A stretch of DNA of 64,000 nt from Roseomonas populi (GTDB taxonomy: Bacteria; Pseudomonadota; Alphaproteobacteria; Acetobacterales; Acetobacteraceae): the NCBI RefSeq assembly GCF_024594815.1, contig NZ_JANJOU010000021.1, positions 1 through 64,000 of the forward strand. Reading direction: 5' to 3'. The notes below the pieces were generated by a model. The model made no database searches, was not told where the DNA came from, and was given only the letters and a program-made list of their open reading frames with translations. The translations under genes were made by a program, and so were the position numbers. This document shows, in pieces, positions 53,579 to 63,029 of the stretch (its first letter is position 1; every line of letters begins with the position of its first letter).

Positions 53579-55890
53579 GCGCGCAACGCGGGCACAGGCG
53601 GCTCGAAGGCCTGGATCGGCGGCAGGTTGCCCTCGAAGCGCTCCACCTCCACCACCGTCAGCTGCCCCGTGCAGCCCTGGGCGAGGCGGGAGGTGCCCAC
53701 GTCCCGCGTCAGCACGTTCGGGTTGCCGTGGACGCAGAGCGGCCGGTCGTCCGAGGCATCGGCGGGGTCGTACCAGGCGCCGGTGGGCAGCTGCACCACG
53801 CCGGGCATCACGTCCTCCGTCAGCGCCGCGCTCGCCAAGCAGGCGCCGCGCTCGTTGAACAGGCGCAGGATGTCGCCCTCGGCGATGCCGCGCGCGGCGG
53901 CGTCCGCCGGGTTCATCCGCGCCACCTCGCGCCCGCGCCGCTTCTCGCCCGCGCTATAGGCGCCGAAGTCGAGCTGGCTGTGCAGCTTCGTGTAGGGCTG
54001 GTTCGCCACCAGCCGCAGCCCGTGCCGCGCATCCGGCACCTCAACCGGCGGCAGCCAGGCGGGGTGACCAGGGCAGTCGTCGTAGCCGAAGCCGGCGACG
54101 GTCTCTGAGAAGATCTCCAGCTTCCCGCTCGGCGTCGGCAGCGGCGCGCCATCGGGATCGCGCCGGAAGCGCCCGACGATGCCGCCGTCATCCTCCTCCT
54201 GCGGCACGGCCAGCTCGCCCTCGCGGAAGAAGGTGTCGAAGTCCGGCGCAGGGAGCCCCTTCGCCTCCAGCGCCTTCTGCGTCCGCTCGTACAGGTGCCG
54301 CAGCCAGCCCGCCGCGTCGCGCCCCTCCGTGAAGGCCTCCTCTGCGCCCAGTCGGCGGGAGAGTTCGGCGAAGATCGCGTAGTCGTCCCGCGCCTCGCCG
54401 AAGGGCTCGGCCAGGCGGTGCATCGCGACCATCAGCGGGTCGGTCGCGGCGGCGCCGATGTCCTCGCGCTCCAGCGTCATCGTGCAGGGCAGCACGATAT
54501 CGGCGTGGCGGGCGGTGGCGGTCCAGGCCGTCTCGTGCACCACCAGCGTGTCCACCCGTGCGAAGGCCTCGCGCAGGCGGTTCAGGTCCTGGTGGTGGTG
54601 GAAGGGATTGCCGCCGGCCCAGTACACCAGCTTGATGTCGGCGTAGTTCATCCGCTTGCCGTTGTAGTCGAAGGGCGCGCCAGGGTTCAGCAGCATGTCG
54701 CTGATCCGTGCTACGGGGATGAAGTTCTTCACGCCGTTGGTGCCCTGCGGCAGGGTCGGGATCGGCACCGCGTTCTGCTGCCGCCCGTAATGCGCCAGCG
54801 CCCCGAGCGCGTAGGCATAGCCCCCGCCCGGCAGCCCGATCTGGCCGAGCATCGCCGCCAGCACCGCCCCCATCCACACGGGCTGCTCACCGTGCTCCGC
54901 GCGCTGCAGCGCGTGCGCCATCGCCACCAGCGTGCGCCCCTGCGCCGCGCGGCGGGCCAGCGCGCGGATCGTCTCCGCCGCGACGCCGCAGATCGGTGCC
55001 GCCCAGTCAGCGTCCTTCGGCTGCCCGTCCTCCGCGCCCGTCAGGTAGCGCTCGAACCGCGGGAAGCCCACGCAGAAGCGACCGAGGAAATCCGTGTCGT
55101 GCAGCCCCTCCGCCACCAGCGTGTGCGCCATGCCCAGCATCAGCGCCGTGTCCGTGCCGGGCACCACGGGCAGCCACTCCGCCCCCGCCTCCTCCGGCAG
55201 GTCGCTCCGCAGCGGGGAGATGTTGATGAAGCGCGTGCCCCGTGCCTGGGCGCGCCGCATCGAATCCCGCTCGATGTGCTTGCTCACGCCGCCGCTGGCC
55301 ACGGCCGAGTTCTTCAGCGCCATGCCGCCGAAGGCCAGCACCGTGTCCGTATGCGCCACCACCTGCGTCCAGGTCACGCCCCGCCGCGCCACCGCGTCGA
55401 ACGGCCCGATGAAGTGCGGCATGATTACCGCCGAGGCGCCCGCGCTATAGGAGTTCACCGAGCGCACGTAGCCGCCGAGCGTCGTGTTCAGGAAGCGGTG
55501 CACCTGGCTCTGCGCGTGGTGGAAGCGCCCCGCCGAGGACCAGCCATAGGAACCGCCGAATACCGCCTCCGGCCCGTACGCCTCCTTCACGCGGCGCAGC
55601 TCCCCGGCCAGCAGGTCCAGCACCTCGTCCCAGCCCATCTCCACGAACTCGTCGCGCCCGCGCCGCCGGTCCGGCCCCGGCCCCCTCTCCAGCCAGCCCC
55701 GCCGCACCATCGGCCGCGCGATCCGGGCCCGGTGGTGCAGCGCGTCCGCGAAGTTGCCGAGGATGGGGGAGGGGTCGGGATCGCCGGGGTGCGGCTGCAC
55801 CACCAGCCGCCCATCGGCCCAGCCCGCGCGGAACACCCCCCAATGCGCGCTGTGGTTCCGCAGAGCGGTCTTCTCAGGGGCTTCGCTCAT
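53575..55890 (-). CDS. bisC: Molybdopterin-dependent sulfoxide/N-oxide reductase, BisC-like
   Basis: A 771-residue oxidoreductase of the DMSO reductase family. It opens HSAHWGVFRAGWADGRLV and lacks an iron-sulfur motif. The molybdenum-ligand Ser is Ser119 (GSYGWSSAGRFHHAQSQVHRF). Cofactor segments: VYWAGGNPFHHHQDL, HETAWTATARHADIVLPCT and the C-terminal MGD domain (LRLVANQPYTKLHSQLDFG). No signal peptide, so a cytoplasmic biotin- or methionine-sulfoxide reductase is likely. ATG at 55890 chosen. It is divergent from an IclR regulator gene, with tandem repeats between, and it ends in the remnant Pit gene. Confidence 0.9.
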   Translation of the reverse strand: MSEAPEKTALRNHSAHWGVFRAGWADGRLVVQPHPGDPDPSPILGNFADALHHRARIARPMVRRGWLERGPGPDRRRGRDEFVEMGWDEVLDLLAGELRRVKEAYGPEAVFGGSYGWSSAGRFHHAQSQVHRFLNTTLGGYVRSVNSYSAGASAVIMPHFIGPFDAVARRGVTWTQVVAHTDTVLAFGGMALKNSAVASGGVSKHIERDSMRRAQARGTRFINISPLRSDLPEEAGAEWLPVVPGTDTALMLGMAHTLVAEGLHDTDFLGRFCVGFPRFERYLTGAEDGQPKDADWAAPICGVAAETIRALARRAAQGRTLVAMAHALQRAEHGEQPVWMGAVLAAMLGQIGLPGGGYAYALGALAHYGRQQNAVPIPTLPQGTNGVKNFIPVARISDMLLNPGAPFDYNGKRMNYADIKLVYWAGGNPFHHHQDLNRLREAFARVDTLVVHETAWTATARHADIVLPCTMTLEREDIGAAATDPLMVAMHRLAEPFGEARDDYAIFAELSRRLGAEEAFTEGRDAAGWLRHLYERTQKALEAKGLPAPDFDTFFREGELAVPQEEDDGGIVGRFRRDPDGAPLPTPSGKLEIFSETVAGFGYDDCPGHPAWLPPVEVPDARHGLRLVANQPYTKLHSQLDFGAYSAGEKRRGREVARMNPADAAARGIAEGDILRLFNERGACLASAALTEDVMPGVVQLPTGAWYDPADASDDRPLCVHGNPNVLTRDVGTSRLAQGCTGQLTVVEVERFEGNLPPIQAFEPPVPALRA

Positions 55891-55932
55891 CGGGCTGCCT
55901 CTCCCGGCGACGGGCGCGGCCCTCCGCCTTGC

Positions 55933-55964
55933 TTCACTGGATGAAATCTCTTTTACTGAATGAA
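55933..55964. promoter_or_regulatory. Tandem imperfect palindromes, probable IclR operator
   Basis: Two related 13-bp units, TTCACTGGATGAA (55933-55945) and TTTACTGAATGAA (55952-55964), are 19 bp apart, about two helical turns. Each has TTyA/TGAA arms around CTGrA. They lie 43-74 bases upstream of bisC and 59-90 bases upstream of the IclR gene, in an AT-rich stretch. Control of both genes by the IclR protein is likely but not proven. Confidence 0.65.
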
Positions 55965-56022
55965 CTGTCCGGGACGCGCCCGGCGGCGTCAAGCAAAGAC
56001 AACCAGGACAGCCCTTGCCATC

Positions 56023-56718
56023 ATGGCCAACACGGCCCCCGCCACCAAGCCCCCTTCCGGTGTGCTGGACCGCGCCCTCCTCGTCCTCGCCTGCTTCACG
56101 GATGCACATCCGCGCCTGCACCTGCGCGAACTGGCCGCCCTCAGTGGCCTGGACAAGGCCACCCTCCTCCGCATCCTCGGCACCTTCATCGCCCACGGCT
56201 ACCTGCGGAGGGAGGCCGATGGCCGCTACGCCCCTGGCCCGGCCCCTCTCCGCCTAGGCGCACTCTACGCCGCCACGCACGACGTCACCGCCCGCCTCAT
56301 GCCTGTCCTGCAGGCCGTGATGGAGCGCACCGGCGAGAGCGCCGCCTTCTACCAGCGCGACGGCGATGACCGCCTTTGCCTCTGCCGCGTCAACGCCCCC
56401 CGCTCCCTACGCCACCAGGTCGAACCCGGCGAGCGCCTGCCCCTCTCCGCCGGCGGCGCCGCTGCCCACGTCCTCCTGGCCGGCACCGGCAGCCCCACCC
56501 CCCTGGCTGAAACCCTCCAACACCAGGGCTGGCTCTCCACCGCCGGGGAACGCGACCCCGGCCTCGCCTCCATCGCCATCCCCGTGCGCGAGAACGACGG
56601 CACCTTCCTCGGCGCCCTGGTGGTCAGTGGCCCCATCAGCCGCCAGACCGAAGAAGGCTTCGCCGAAGCGCGGGCGATCGCGGCGCCGCTGCTGCGGGAA
56701 CAGGGGTTCCTGTCCTGA
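56023..56718 (+). CDS. IclR-family transcriptional regulator
   Basis: A 231-residue regulator. The N-terminal helix-turn-helix (LRELAALSGLDKATLLRILGTFIAHGYLRR) is followed by a C-terminal effector domain (SAAFYQRDGDDRLCLCRVNAPRSLRHQVEPGERLPLSAGGAAAHVLLA) and the final PISRQTEEGF. ATG at 56023 is preferred over a longer start at 55960. It is divergent from bisC, with tandem palindromes between. Effector unknown. Ends 14 bases before repeat copy H. Confidence 0.9.
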   Translation: MANTAPATKPPSGVLDRALLVLACFTDAHPRLHLRELAALSGLDKATLLRILGTFIAHGYLRREADGRYAPGPAPLRLGALYAATHDVTARLMPVLQAVMERTGESAAFYQRDGDDRLCLCRVNAPRSLRHQVEPGERLPLSAGGAAAHVLLAGTGSPTPLAETLQHQGWLSTAGERDPGLASIAIPVRENDGTFLGALVVSGPISRQTEEGFAEARAIAAPLLREQGFLS

Positions 56719-56732
56719 GCTGACGGTCTGTC

Positions 56733-56996
56733 CCGGGGAGAGGAAGAAGGAATTCTTCCTCTCCCCGGACCCCTCACCATCATCTTCTTCTATGGGTTGG
56801 TCTGAACCTCGCTGACGGTGCGCCTCGGCTCAAAGAGCCGAGGCGACTGCGAGGGCAGGATGAAGCCCCATCGTCAGCGCCACTTCTCAAGTCAGTCCCC
56901 GCGGCAGCCCGAAGCAGGTCCAGGTGCCCCGGGGCTCCTGGCTCGGGACAAACGCTTCGCGTTTGCCCGGGGGGTCCAGGGGGCGGCGCCCCCTGG
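56733..56996 (+). repeat. Dispersed multi-hairpin element, copy H (type 1 with extra hairpin)
   Basis: Hairpin 1 has a 16-bp stem and GGAA loop, the most regular of the set. Hairpin 2 pairs GCCTCGGCTC with GAGCCGAGGC around AAA. Hairpin 3 is imperfect. An additional hairpin, CAAACGC-TTC-GCGTTTG (56949-56965), is shared only with copy I. Hairpin 4 (56976-56996) pairs CCAGGGGGC with GCCCCCTGG. It lies between the convergent IclR and TIGR02302 stops. Confidence 0.88.
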
Positions 56997-57007
56997 TGCC
57001 GGACCAA

Positions 57008-59818
57008 TCAGAACAGCCGCAACAGCCGGTCGATGTAGTCCAGCTCCGTCGTCGGCCGCTCGCGCTCCGCCAGCCGGCGGCGCAGCTCCTCCTGAAGGCG
57101 GCGGGTGCGGAGGATTTCGGCCTCGTCGGGCACGCGGGTGTCTCCGCCCTCCTCGGCCGTGCCCGTGCCCTCGCGCAGCCGGCGGCCCAGGGGATCGCGG
57201 CCCTCGCCGTTCTGGGCCAGCTGATCCTGGCCCTCGCCGCCCTGTTCACCGCCCTCGGCCATGGCGTCGCCCTGGCCCTCACCTTCGCCTTCCTCACCCT
57301 GCTCGCCCTGGTCGGGGCGGCCGAACTGGCGCTGCATCCGTTGGGCCATCTGGCGCCCGCCCTCGGAGAGCTCGCGGATGGCGCGCTCCTGGTGCGGGCG
57401 CGGGTCGCCGCCGCCGGCCAGGGCCTCGGCGCTCTCGCGCATCGCCTGGTCGGCGCGGCCCAGCGGGGCGGGCACGTCGCCGGTCAGGTCGCCCTGCTGC
57501 TGCATCAGCTCGCCCAGGGCGCGGCGCAGGGCGCGCTGGGTGCGGGCATCGGCGGTCGGCGCCGGGGCGGCCGCGGGGGGCTCGGGCGGCGGCGGGGTGC
57601 GATTCCAGGGGTAGTTGGGGCGGCGCGCCTGCTCCCGCCGGGCGGCATCGGATTCGGACCGCTGGTGGGCGCCGTCCAGAAGGCGGGATTCGCGGCGCAC
57701 CATGTCCTGGATCACGCCCATCTGCTGCTGGCCGCGCTCGCGCCGCTGGCGGCGCTCCTCCCGCTGGTTCTCGGCCATGCGGCCGTTCTCCAGCTCCTCC
57801 AGCATCTTCTCCAGCTCGGCCAGCTCGCGCTCGGCGTCCTCGGGGCGGTCCTCGCGGTTCTGCTCGCGCATGCGGTCGGTACGGCGCTCGGCCTCGCGCT
57901 GCTCCTGCTGGCGGGCGCGGGGACGGGGGGCATTCTCCTCGCCGTTCTCGCGCTGCAGGCGCTCGGCCAGGGCATCGAGATGGCGGCGCACGGCCTCCCG
58001 CAGCTCCTGGATGCGGCGGTCCGTCTCCTCGCGCTTGGCGTCCCGCTCGGCCTCGCGGCGCTGGGCCTCCGCCTCGCGCTGCGCCTGCTGCTGCTCCTGC
58101 CGCGAAGCCTGGTCCCGGTTCTCGCCCGGGCGCTGCTGGTTCTGTTGTTCACTTTCGGGGCGCTGGTTCGCCTCGGCCTGCTGCCGGGCCTCGTCCTGCC
58201 GCTCGGCCTCCCGGCGCGCCTCCTGCTCCTGTCGCTGGGCCTCGGCGCGCTCGCGCTCCTGCTGCTCGCGCTCGCGAAGGGCCTCGCGCAGGCGCTCCCG
58301 CGTCTCGGCCAGGGCGCGGGCGGTGCGGTCGGCGCGGCCTTCCTCCAGCGCCAGCGCCGTGTCCCACATGGTCTGCTGCGCCTCGCCCACCGCCTCCGGC
58401 CGCTGGTCCTCCAGCCGGCCGCGGGCGGAGCGCAGGGCCAGCGCCGTGGCCGTGTCGTTCTCGAAGGCCTGGGGCTGCTCGGAGAGCCGGTCCAGCCCCT
58501 CCATCGCCCGCCCGCGCGCATTGGGATCCAGCGAGAGGCCCTTGCGCAGCAGCACCAGCCCGCGCGCCACGGGGTGGTTGAAGCCCCGCTCCGGTAGGGT
58601 CAGCGCAACCTCCTCGGACCGCCCCTCCTGCCCGGCGCCGTCGCGCGCCACCAGCCGCATCCGCACCGCCAGGCCGGCCCAGGGATGGGCGGAAAGGTCG
58701 GGCTGCGCCACGCCGCGCGGCGTCTTCGGCTGGCCCGCGGGAAGGGGCAGGTCGATCGAGAGGGGCGGCGCCTCCGGCCGGGCGGCGAGGCGGATCTCGG
58801 CGGAAGCCGCGGCCACGCCCCAGTCATCCTCGGCGCGCCAGGGAATGCGCGTGGCCAGGCCGCGCGCCGCCTGGGCCGGGGGCTCGGCAAAGGCGATGCG
58901 CGGCGCGGCATCCTCCTGCACCGCCACGGTCCAGCCAGCCACCTCTCCGCCGCCCTGGCGGATGACGAGGCGCCCGCCCGCATCCAGCACCGCCTCCGCG
59001 CTATGGCTGCCGGGGCCGAGGGGCTGGAAGGCGGCGAGGGACCTGTCGTCACGCAGAAGCTCGGGCGCCGTGCCGATGGCGGGCCCGCCGGAGAGCACGG
59101 CGCGCAGCCGGCTGCCCGCCGGCACCGTCACGCTGCCGCCTGCGGGATCGAGGAAGACCGGCGGCGCGCCCGTATAGGCGGGCGGCGTCACCCAGGCCTC
59201 CAGCTTCGCGGCCAGGGGCGGGGCAGCGGCAGGACCTTCGGGCCAGAGAGCGCGGCGCAGCCGTTCCGGCGCCTCCCCGCCCGCCATCACGACGGCGGCG
59301 AGGAGGGCGACGGCCAGACCCGTCCGCAGGGCGCGGGGATCGCGCGCGGCCAGCCCCGGGCGGGGAAGGCCGACGCGCAGGGCCCGGATCCGCGCCGCCT
59401 CCCGCGCCTGGTGGGCGCGCCAGAGGGCCTGGGCCGCGGCATCGCCCCCGGCCGGGCGGTCCAGCAGGGCGGAAAGGGGGCGGTGGGAGAGGCCGGAGCT
59501 TCGCTCCAGCCGGCGATCGGCCACCTCGTCCCCGGGCACCGCGAAACCGCGCGCGCCGCGCATCAACGCCAGCACCAGGGCCGCGATCAGCACGGCCAGG
59601 AGGATCAGGTGGGCGAGTGGCGAGAGGAGGAGGAAGAAGCCCGAGAGGGCGAGGACGAGGAAGACCCCCACCACGCCCAGCGCCGGCCAGGCGCGGGGCC
59701 AGAGGGATTCCCAGAGAAGCGCGGCCCGCGCCCTTGCGCGGAGGCGGCCGAGGCGGCGCAGCACGGGGCTGCCCGCCCGGCCCGTTGGTTCGGTCTGGCG
59801 GGGTCCGGGCCCGCTCAA
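57008..59818 (-). CDS. DUF4175/TIGR02302-family membrane protein
   Basis: A 936-residue protein. Two N-terminal membrane segments (LGVVGVFLVLALSGFFLLLSPLAHLILLAVLIAALVLALM) are followed by a third near 59290 and a periplasmic-type region. The C-terminal 400 residues are an extremely charged coiled coil rich in Arg, Glu and Gln, ending LQEELRRRLAERERPTTELDYIDRLLRLF, the family's typical end. Function is not established. The start is TTG overlapping the lysA stop (TTGA); a later GTG is possible. lysA-TIGR02302 order is common in alphaproteobacteria. Confidence 0.88.
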   Translation of the reverse strand: MSGPGPRQTEPTGRAGSPVLRRLGRLRARARAALLWESLWPRAWPALGVVGVFLVLALSGFFLLLSPLAHLILLAVLIAALVLALMRGARGFAVPGDEVADRRLERSSGLSHRPLSALLDRPAGGDAAAQALWRAHQAREAARIRALRVGLPRPGLAARDPRALRTGLAVALLAAVVMAGGEAPERLRRALWPEGPAAAPPLAAKLEAWVTPPAYTGAPPVFLDPAGGSVTVPAGSRLRAVLSGGPAIGTAPELLRDDRSLAAFQPLGPGSHSAEAVLDAGGRLVIRQGGGEVAGWTVAVQEDAAPRIAFAEPPAQAARGLATRIPWRAEDDWGVAAASAEIRLAARPEAPPLSIDLPLPAGQPKTPRGVAQPDLSAHPWAGLAVRMRLVARDGAGQEGRSEEVALTLPERGFNHPVARGLVLLRKGLSLDPNARGRAMEGLDRLSEQPQAFENDTATALALRSARGRLEDQRPEAVGEAQQTMWDTALALEEGRADRTARALAETRERLREALREREQQERERAEAQRQEQEARREAERQDEARQQAEANQRPESEQQNQQRPGENRDQASRQEQQQAQREAEAQRREAERDAKREETDRRIQELREAVRRHLDALAERLQRENGEENAPRPRARQQEQREAERRTDRMREQNREDRPEDAERELAELEKMLEELENGRMAENQREERRQRRERGQQQMGVIQDMVRRESRLLDGAHQRSESDAARREQARRPNYPWNRTPPPPEPPAAAPAPTADARTQRALRRALGELMQQQGDLTGDVPAPLGRADQAMRESAEALAGGGDPRPHQERAIRELSEGGRQMAQRMQRQFGRPDQGEQGEEGEGEGQGDAMAEGGEQGGEGQDQLAQNGEGRDPLGRRLREGTGTAEEGGDTRVPDEAEILRTRRLQEELRRRLAERERPTTELDYIDRLLRLF

Positions 59819-61179
59819 GCCGTGGTTCCCGAAGGCTGGGCCCCCAGCCAGTCCGGCACCACCTGATGCGCCAGCAGCGCCTCAAGCGGCTGCCTGGGCC
59901 GGGTCACCGCCCATCGGTGCCCATCCACCAGCACCTCCGCGGCCAGCGGCCGGGCGTTGTAGGTGGAGGACATGGTGGCGCCATAGGCCCCGGCATCGAG
60001 GAAGGCCACCAGCGCCCCCGGCGGCAGGTCCGGCAGGGCCCGGCCGCGCGCGAAGGTGTCCCCCGTCTCGCAGACCGGCCCCACCACATCGGCGGGGGAG
60101 GCCGGGGCGTGGAGCGCGTCCGGCGCCACGGGCAGGATGCCGTGCCAGGCCTCGTACATGGCCGGGCGCACCAGATCGTTCATCGCGGCGTCGAGGATCA
60201 CGAAGCGCCGGTTCGCCCCGCGCTTCTGCAGCACCACGGAGGCGAGCAGCACGCCGGCCGGCGCCGCGATCCAGCGCCCGGGCTCCAGCATCACGGGCAG
60301 GCCCAGCGGGCCGAGGGTGGCCTTGATGGCCCCTGCAAGCGCCGCCGGGGCGGGTGGCGCCTCGTCGCGGTAGGAGATGCCGAGGCCGCCGCCACAGTCC
60401 AGCCGCTCCACCGGCAGGCCGCGCCCCAGCAGGGCCGCCGCCATCTCCGCCACCCTGGCATAGGCGGCGCGGAAGCCCGCCATGCCCTCGGTGATCTGGC
60501 TGCCGATATGCACCGCCAGCCCCACCGGCCGGATGCCGGGAAGCGAGGCCATGCGGGCATAGAGGGCCGGGGCGTCCGTGTAGGGGATGCCGAACTTGTT
60601 CTCCGCCAGCCCCGTGGAGATCTTCGCGTGGGTGCGCGCATCCACGTCCGGATTGATGCGGAGGGAAACGGGGGCGGCAAGCCCCATCGCGTCCGCGACG
60701 GAGGAGATCCGCTCGATCTCCTCCGCGCTCTCGGCATTGATCTGGAGGATGCCCTCGCGCAGCGCCAGCGCGATCTCCCGCTCCGTCTTGCCCACGCCGG
60801 AGAAGACGATCCGCCCCGCGGGGATGCCGGCGGCGCGGGCGGCGAGCAGCTCGCCCTCGCTCACCACGTCCGCGCCGGCGCCCTCGGCCCCCAGCACGCG
60901 CAGAACCGCCAGGCTGTCATTCGCCTTCGCCGCGAAGTGGATGGAGGCGTTCAGCCCCGCCCCGTCCAGCGCCTCCCGCAGGGTGCCGTAGCGGCGCCGC
61001 AGGGTGGCGGCGGAATAGACCCAGGTGGGGGTGCCGACCTGCCGCGCGATCTGCGCCAGCGGCACGTCGTCCATCACCAGCCCGTCCAGCGCATGGGCTT
61101 TCAGGTGCGGGCGCCGGGCGAGAAGATCGGCGAAGTCGGGGTCCGGCGTGTCGTGCGGGACAGGAAGAGGAGAAGCCAT
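59815..61179 (-). CDS. lysA: Diaminopimelate decarboxylase
   Basis: A 454-residue PLP enzyme of fold type III. The cofactor lysine is Lys85 (IHFAAKANDSLAVLR). PLP phosphate loops (VSEGELLAARAAGI; DCGGGLGISY), LEPGRWIAAPAG and the active-site CETGDTFA and DAGAYGATMSSTYNARPLAAEVLVDG motifs are present. It converts meso-diaminopimelate to L-lysine, the last step of lysine synthesis. The ATG at 61179 follows AGGAAGAGGAG. Coupled with the TIGR02302 gene by a four-base overlap. Confidence 0.96.
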   Translation of the reverse strand: MASPLPVPHDTPDPDFADLLARRPHLKAHALDGLVMDDVPLAQIARQVGTPTWVYSAATLRRRYGTLREALDGAGLNASIHFAAKANDSLAVLRVLGAEGAGADVVSEGELLAARAAGIPAGRIVFSGVGKTEREIALALREGILQINAESAEEIERISSVADAMGLAAPVSLRINPDVDARTHAKISTGLAENKFGIPYTDAPALYARMASLPGIRPVGLAVHIGSQITEGMAGFRAAYARVAEMAAALLGRGLPVERLDCGGGLGISYRDEAPPAPAALAGAIKATLGPLGLPVMLEPGRWIAAPAGVLLASVVLQKRGANRRFVILDAAMNDLVRPAMYEAWHGILPVAPDALHAPASPADVVGPVCETGDTFARGRALPDLPPGALVAFLDAGAYGATMSSTYNARPLAAEVLVDGHRWAVTRPRQPLEALLAHQVVPDWLGAQPSGTTA

Positions 61180-61252
61180 CCCCCTATTTTGGGGTCGGCA
61201 TGGCCGGGCGGGAAGCGTTACTTGCGCGCGCCCGGTCACGCATCCCGGCGCA

Positions 61253-61918
61253 TCACCGGGCGTAGGCGTATTCCCCGCCCTTCTCCACCGCGCGCCGATA
61301 GGCCGGGCGCCCGTGGATGCGCGCCAGGAAGGCCCCGGGGTGCGGCCGGTCCCCGAAGGGCGAGCGGGAGGAGGCGGCCTCCAGCGGGAAGCTCATCATG
61401 ATGTCGGCCGCCGTCATCTCCGGCCCCGCGAACCAGCCCGTCTCCGCCAGGGCCGCGTTCCAGTAGTCCTTCAGCCGCTCCAGGTTCGGCTCCACCATCG
61501 CGCCCTTCATGCCCTGGGCCAGCTTCTCCGCCATGGGCTGCGCCTCGGGCGGCACGCGTTTGCCCATGGCATTGAACAGCAGCGCCATGACCAGCGGCGG
61601 CATGGCCGAGCCCTCCGCGTGGTGCATCCAGTGGCGATAGGCCCAGTGGTGCGGCCCGTCCTTCTCCGGCACCAGCCGCCCGCCGCCATGGCGCTCCAGG
61701 ATGTACTCCACGATCGCCCCCGTCTCCGCGAGCGTGAGCCCGTCCTCCGTCAGCACCGGGGACTTGCCCAGCGGATGCACCGCCCGCAGCTCCGGCGGCG
61801 CCAGCATGGTGGCGGGGTCCCGCTGGTAGCGCCGGATCTCGTAGGGAACCTCCAACTCCTCCAGCAGCCAGAGCACCCGCTGGGAGCGGGAGTTGTTCAG
61901 GTGGTGGATGGTGATCAT
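61253..61918 (-). CDS. Glutathione S-transferase family protein
   Basis: A 221-residue GST. N-terminal thioredoxin domain: MITIHHLNNSRSQRVLWLLEELEVPYEI, with SRSQR in place of the catalytic Tyr/Ser loop seen in fungal/bacterial GSTs, PLGKSPVLTEDGLTLAETGAIVEYI for glutathione binding, and a helical C domain (WFAGPEMTAADIMMSFPLEAA). Distinct from the GST at 19462-20070. Substrate unknown. Probably monocistronic. Confidence 0.92.
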   Translation of the reverse strand: MITIHHLNNSRSQRVLWLLEELEVPYEIRRYQRDPATMLAPPELRAVHPLGKSPVLTEDGLTLAETGAIVEYILERHGGGRLVPEKDGPHHWAYRHWMHHAEGSAMPPLVMALLFNAMGKRVPPEAQPMAEKLAQGMKGAMVEPNLERLKDYWNAALAETGWFAGPEMTAADIMMSFPLEAASSRSPFGDRPHPGAFLARIHGRPAYRRAVEKGGEYAYAR

Positions 61919-61970
61919 GCGCGGACTCCGGCCGGGGCGCGCGATCCTGAGCTAGGCCGCGCGGGCCGGC

Positions 61971-62012
61971 CAGGGGGAGCGGCCAAGGGGGAGTGGCCAA
62001 GGGGGAGTGGCC
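61971..62012. repeat. Three tandem 14-bp repeats
   Basis: Three adjacent copies of AAGGGGGAGTGGCC; the first differs at two positions. They lie between the GST start (61918) and the serine-hydrolase stop (62019), in the GST upstream region. Could be a length-variable tract affecting GST expression. Confidence 0.75.
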
Positions 62013-62018
62013 ATGGGT

Positions 62019-63029
62019 TCAGCCCGCCGCACCCAGCGCCGGCATGATCGTTTCCGTTAGCAGGGCATGCAGCCCCGCCATGTGCTCCGGGTCTCGCGGC
62101 GCGGCCGGGTCCGACATCATCACCGCCGTCAGCCCCAAGGGCGGCACGAGGTAGAGCATCTGCCCGCCATAGCCCCAGGCGAAGTGGATCGGCCTGCCGC
62201 GCGCCGCCGCAATCCACCAGCCGTAGCCATAGGCCTGCCCGCTCCAGGCCGATTGCGTGCGCGGCACCCAGCTCTCCGCCAGCCAGGACGCGGGGATCAC
62301 CTGGGCGCCGTTCCAGGCCCCGCCCAGCCGGCAGCACTCCCCGAAGCGCAGCAGGGCGCGCGGCGTCAGCCGCATGTCATTGCCGCCGTAGTAGCGGCCC
62401 TGCGGATCGCGCGGCCAGGAGGGCACGGAGATTCCCAGGGGCTCCCCCAGCCAGTCCCGCGCCAGCTCCAGCAGCGGCCGGCGGGCGGCGCGGGCCAGCG
62501 CGGCGCCGAGGATGTGGGTGGAGCCGGTGGAGTACTGCATCGCCCCGCCCGGCTCGTCCACGAAGGGCCGGGTCAGCGCATAGGCCACCGGGTCGCGCGC
62601 CGCCGCCCAGCCGCCATAGTTCTGGCCGGAGGTCCGCTCCAGCCCCGCCCGCATGGTCAGCAGGTGGCCGATGGTGATGCCCTCCGCCCGCGGGTCCAGC
62701 CCCGGCGGGCGCGGGCCGAGCAGCGGCAGCACCGGCTGGTCCACCCCGCGCAGCACGCCGCGGTCGATCGCGATGCCCACCAGCGTGGCCAGCAGGGTCT
62801 TGGAGGCGGACTTGATGTTGTGCGGCACGTCCAGCGCCGGCCCGCGCAAGCGCATCTCCGCCAGGACCTGCCCCTGCTGCGCCACCGTGACGCTGTGAAG
62901 GCGCGGCAGCGCCACCGCCGCCTCCCGCAGGGCGTCGCCGAGGGCACCCCCGGCCGGCTGGGCAAGGACCGGACGCGCCAGGGCGCCGAGGGCAAGGCCG
63001 ATCAGCGGCCGGCGCGGCAGAAGGATCAT
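62019..63029 (-). CDS. Beta-lactamase-fold serine hydrolase (class C-like)
   Basis: A 336-residue protein with a leader (MILLPRRPLIGLALGALARPVLAQ). The SxxK motif is SASK (HNIKSASKTLLATLVG), with the YxN position as YST (MQYSTGSTHILGAAL) and a late GYGWWIA/HFAWGYGGQML block near the KTG position. The fold is shared by class C beta-lactamases, esterases and DD-peptidases. A true beta-lactamase is unlikely as the YxN motif is altered. Exported; substrate unknown. Confidence 0.85.
   Translation of the reverse strand: MILLPRRPLIGLALGALARPVLAQPAGGALGDALREAAVALPRLHSVTVAQQGQVLAEMRLRGPALDVPHNIKSASKTLLATLVGIAIDRGVLRGVDQPVLPLLGPRPPGLDPRAEGITIGHLLTMRAGLERTSGQNYGGWAAARDPVAYALTRPFVDEPGGAMQYSTGSTHILGAALARAARRPLLELARDWLGEPLGISVPSWPRDPQGRYYGGNDMRLTPRALLRFGECCRLGGAWNGAQVIPASWLAESWVPRTQSAWSGQAYGYGWWIAAARGRPIHFAWGYGGQMLYLVPPLGLTAVMMSDPAAPRDPEHMAGLHALLTETIMPALGAAG

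Noticed and set aside
56924-58597. A 557-codon plus-strand frame rich in leucine opposite the TIGR02302 gene
   Set aside because: It mirrors the Arg/Glu/Gln-rich coiled coil on the other strand. The hydrophobic look comes from the reverse complement of GAG/CGC codons.
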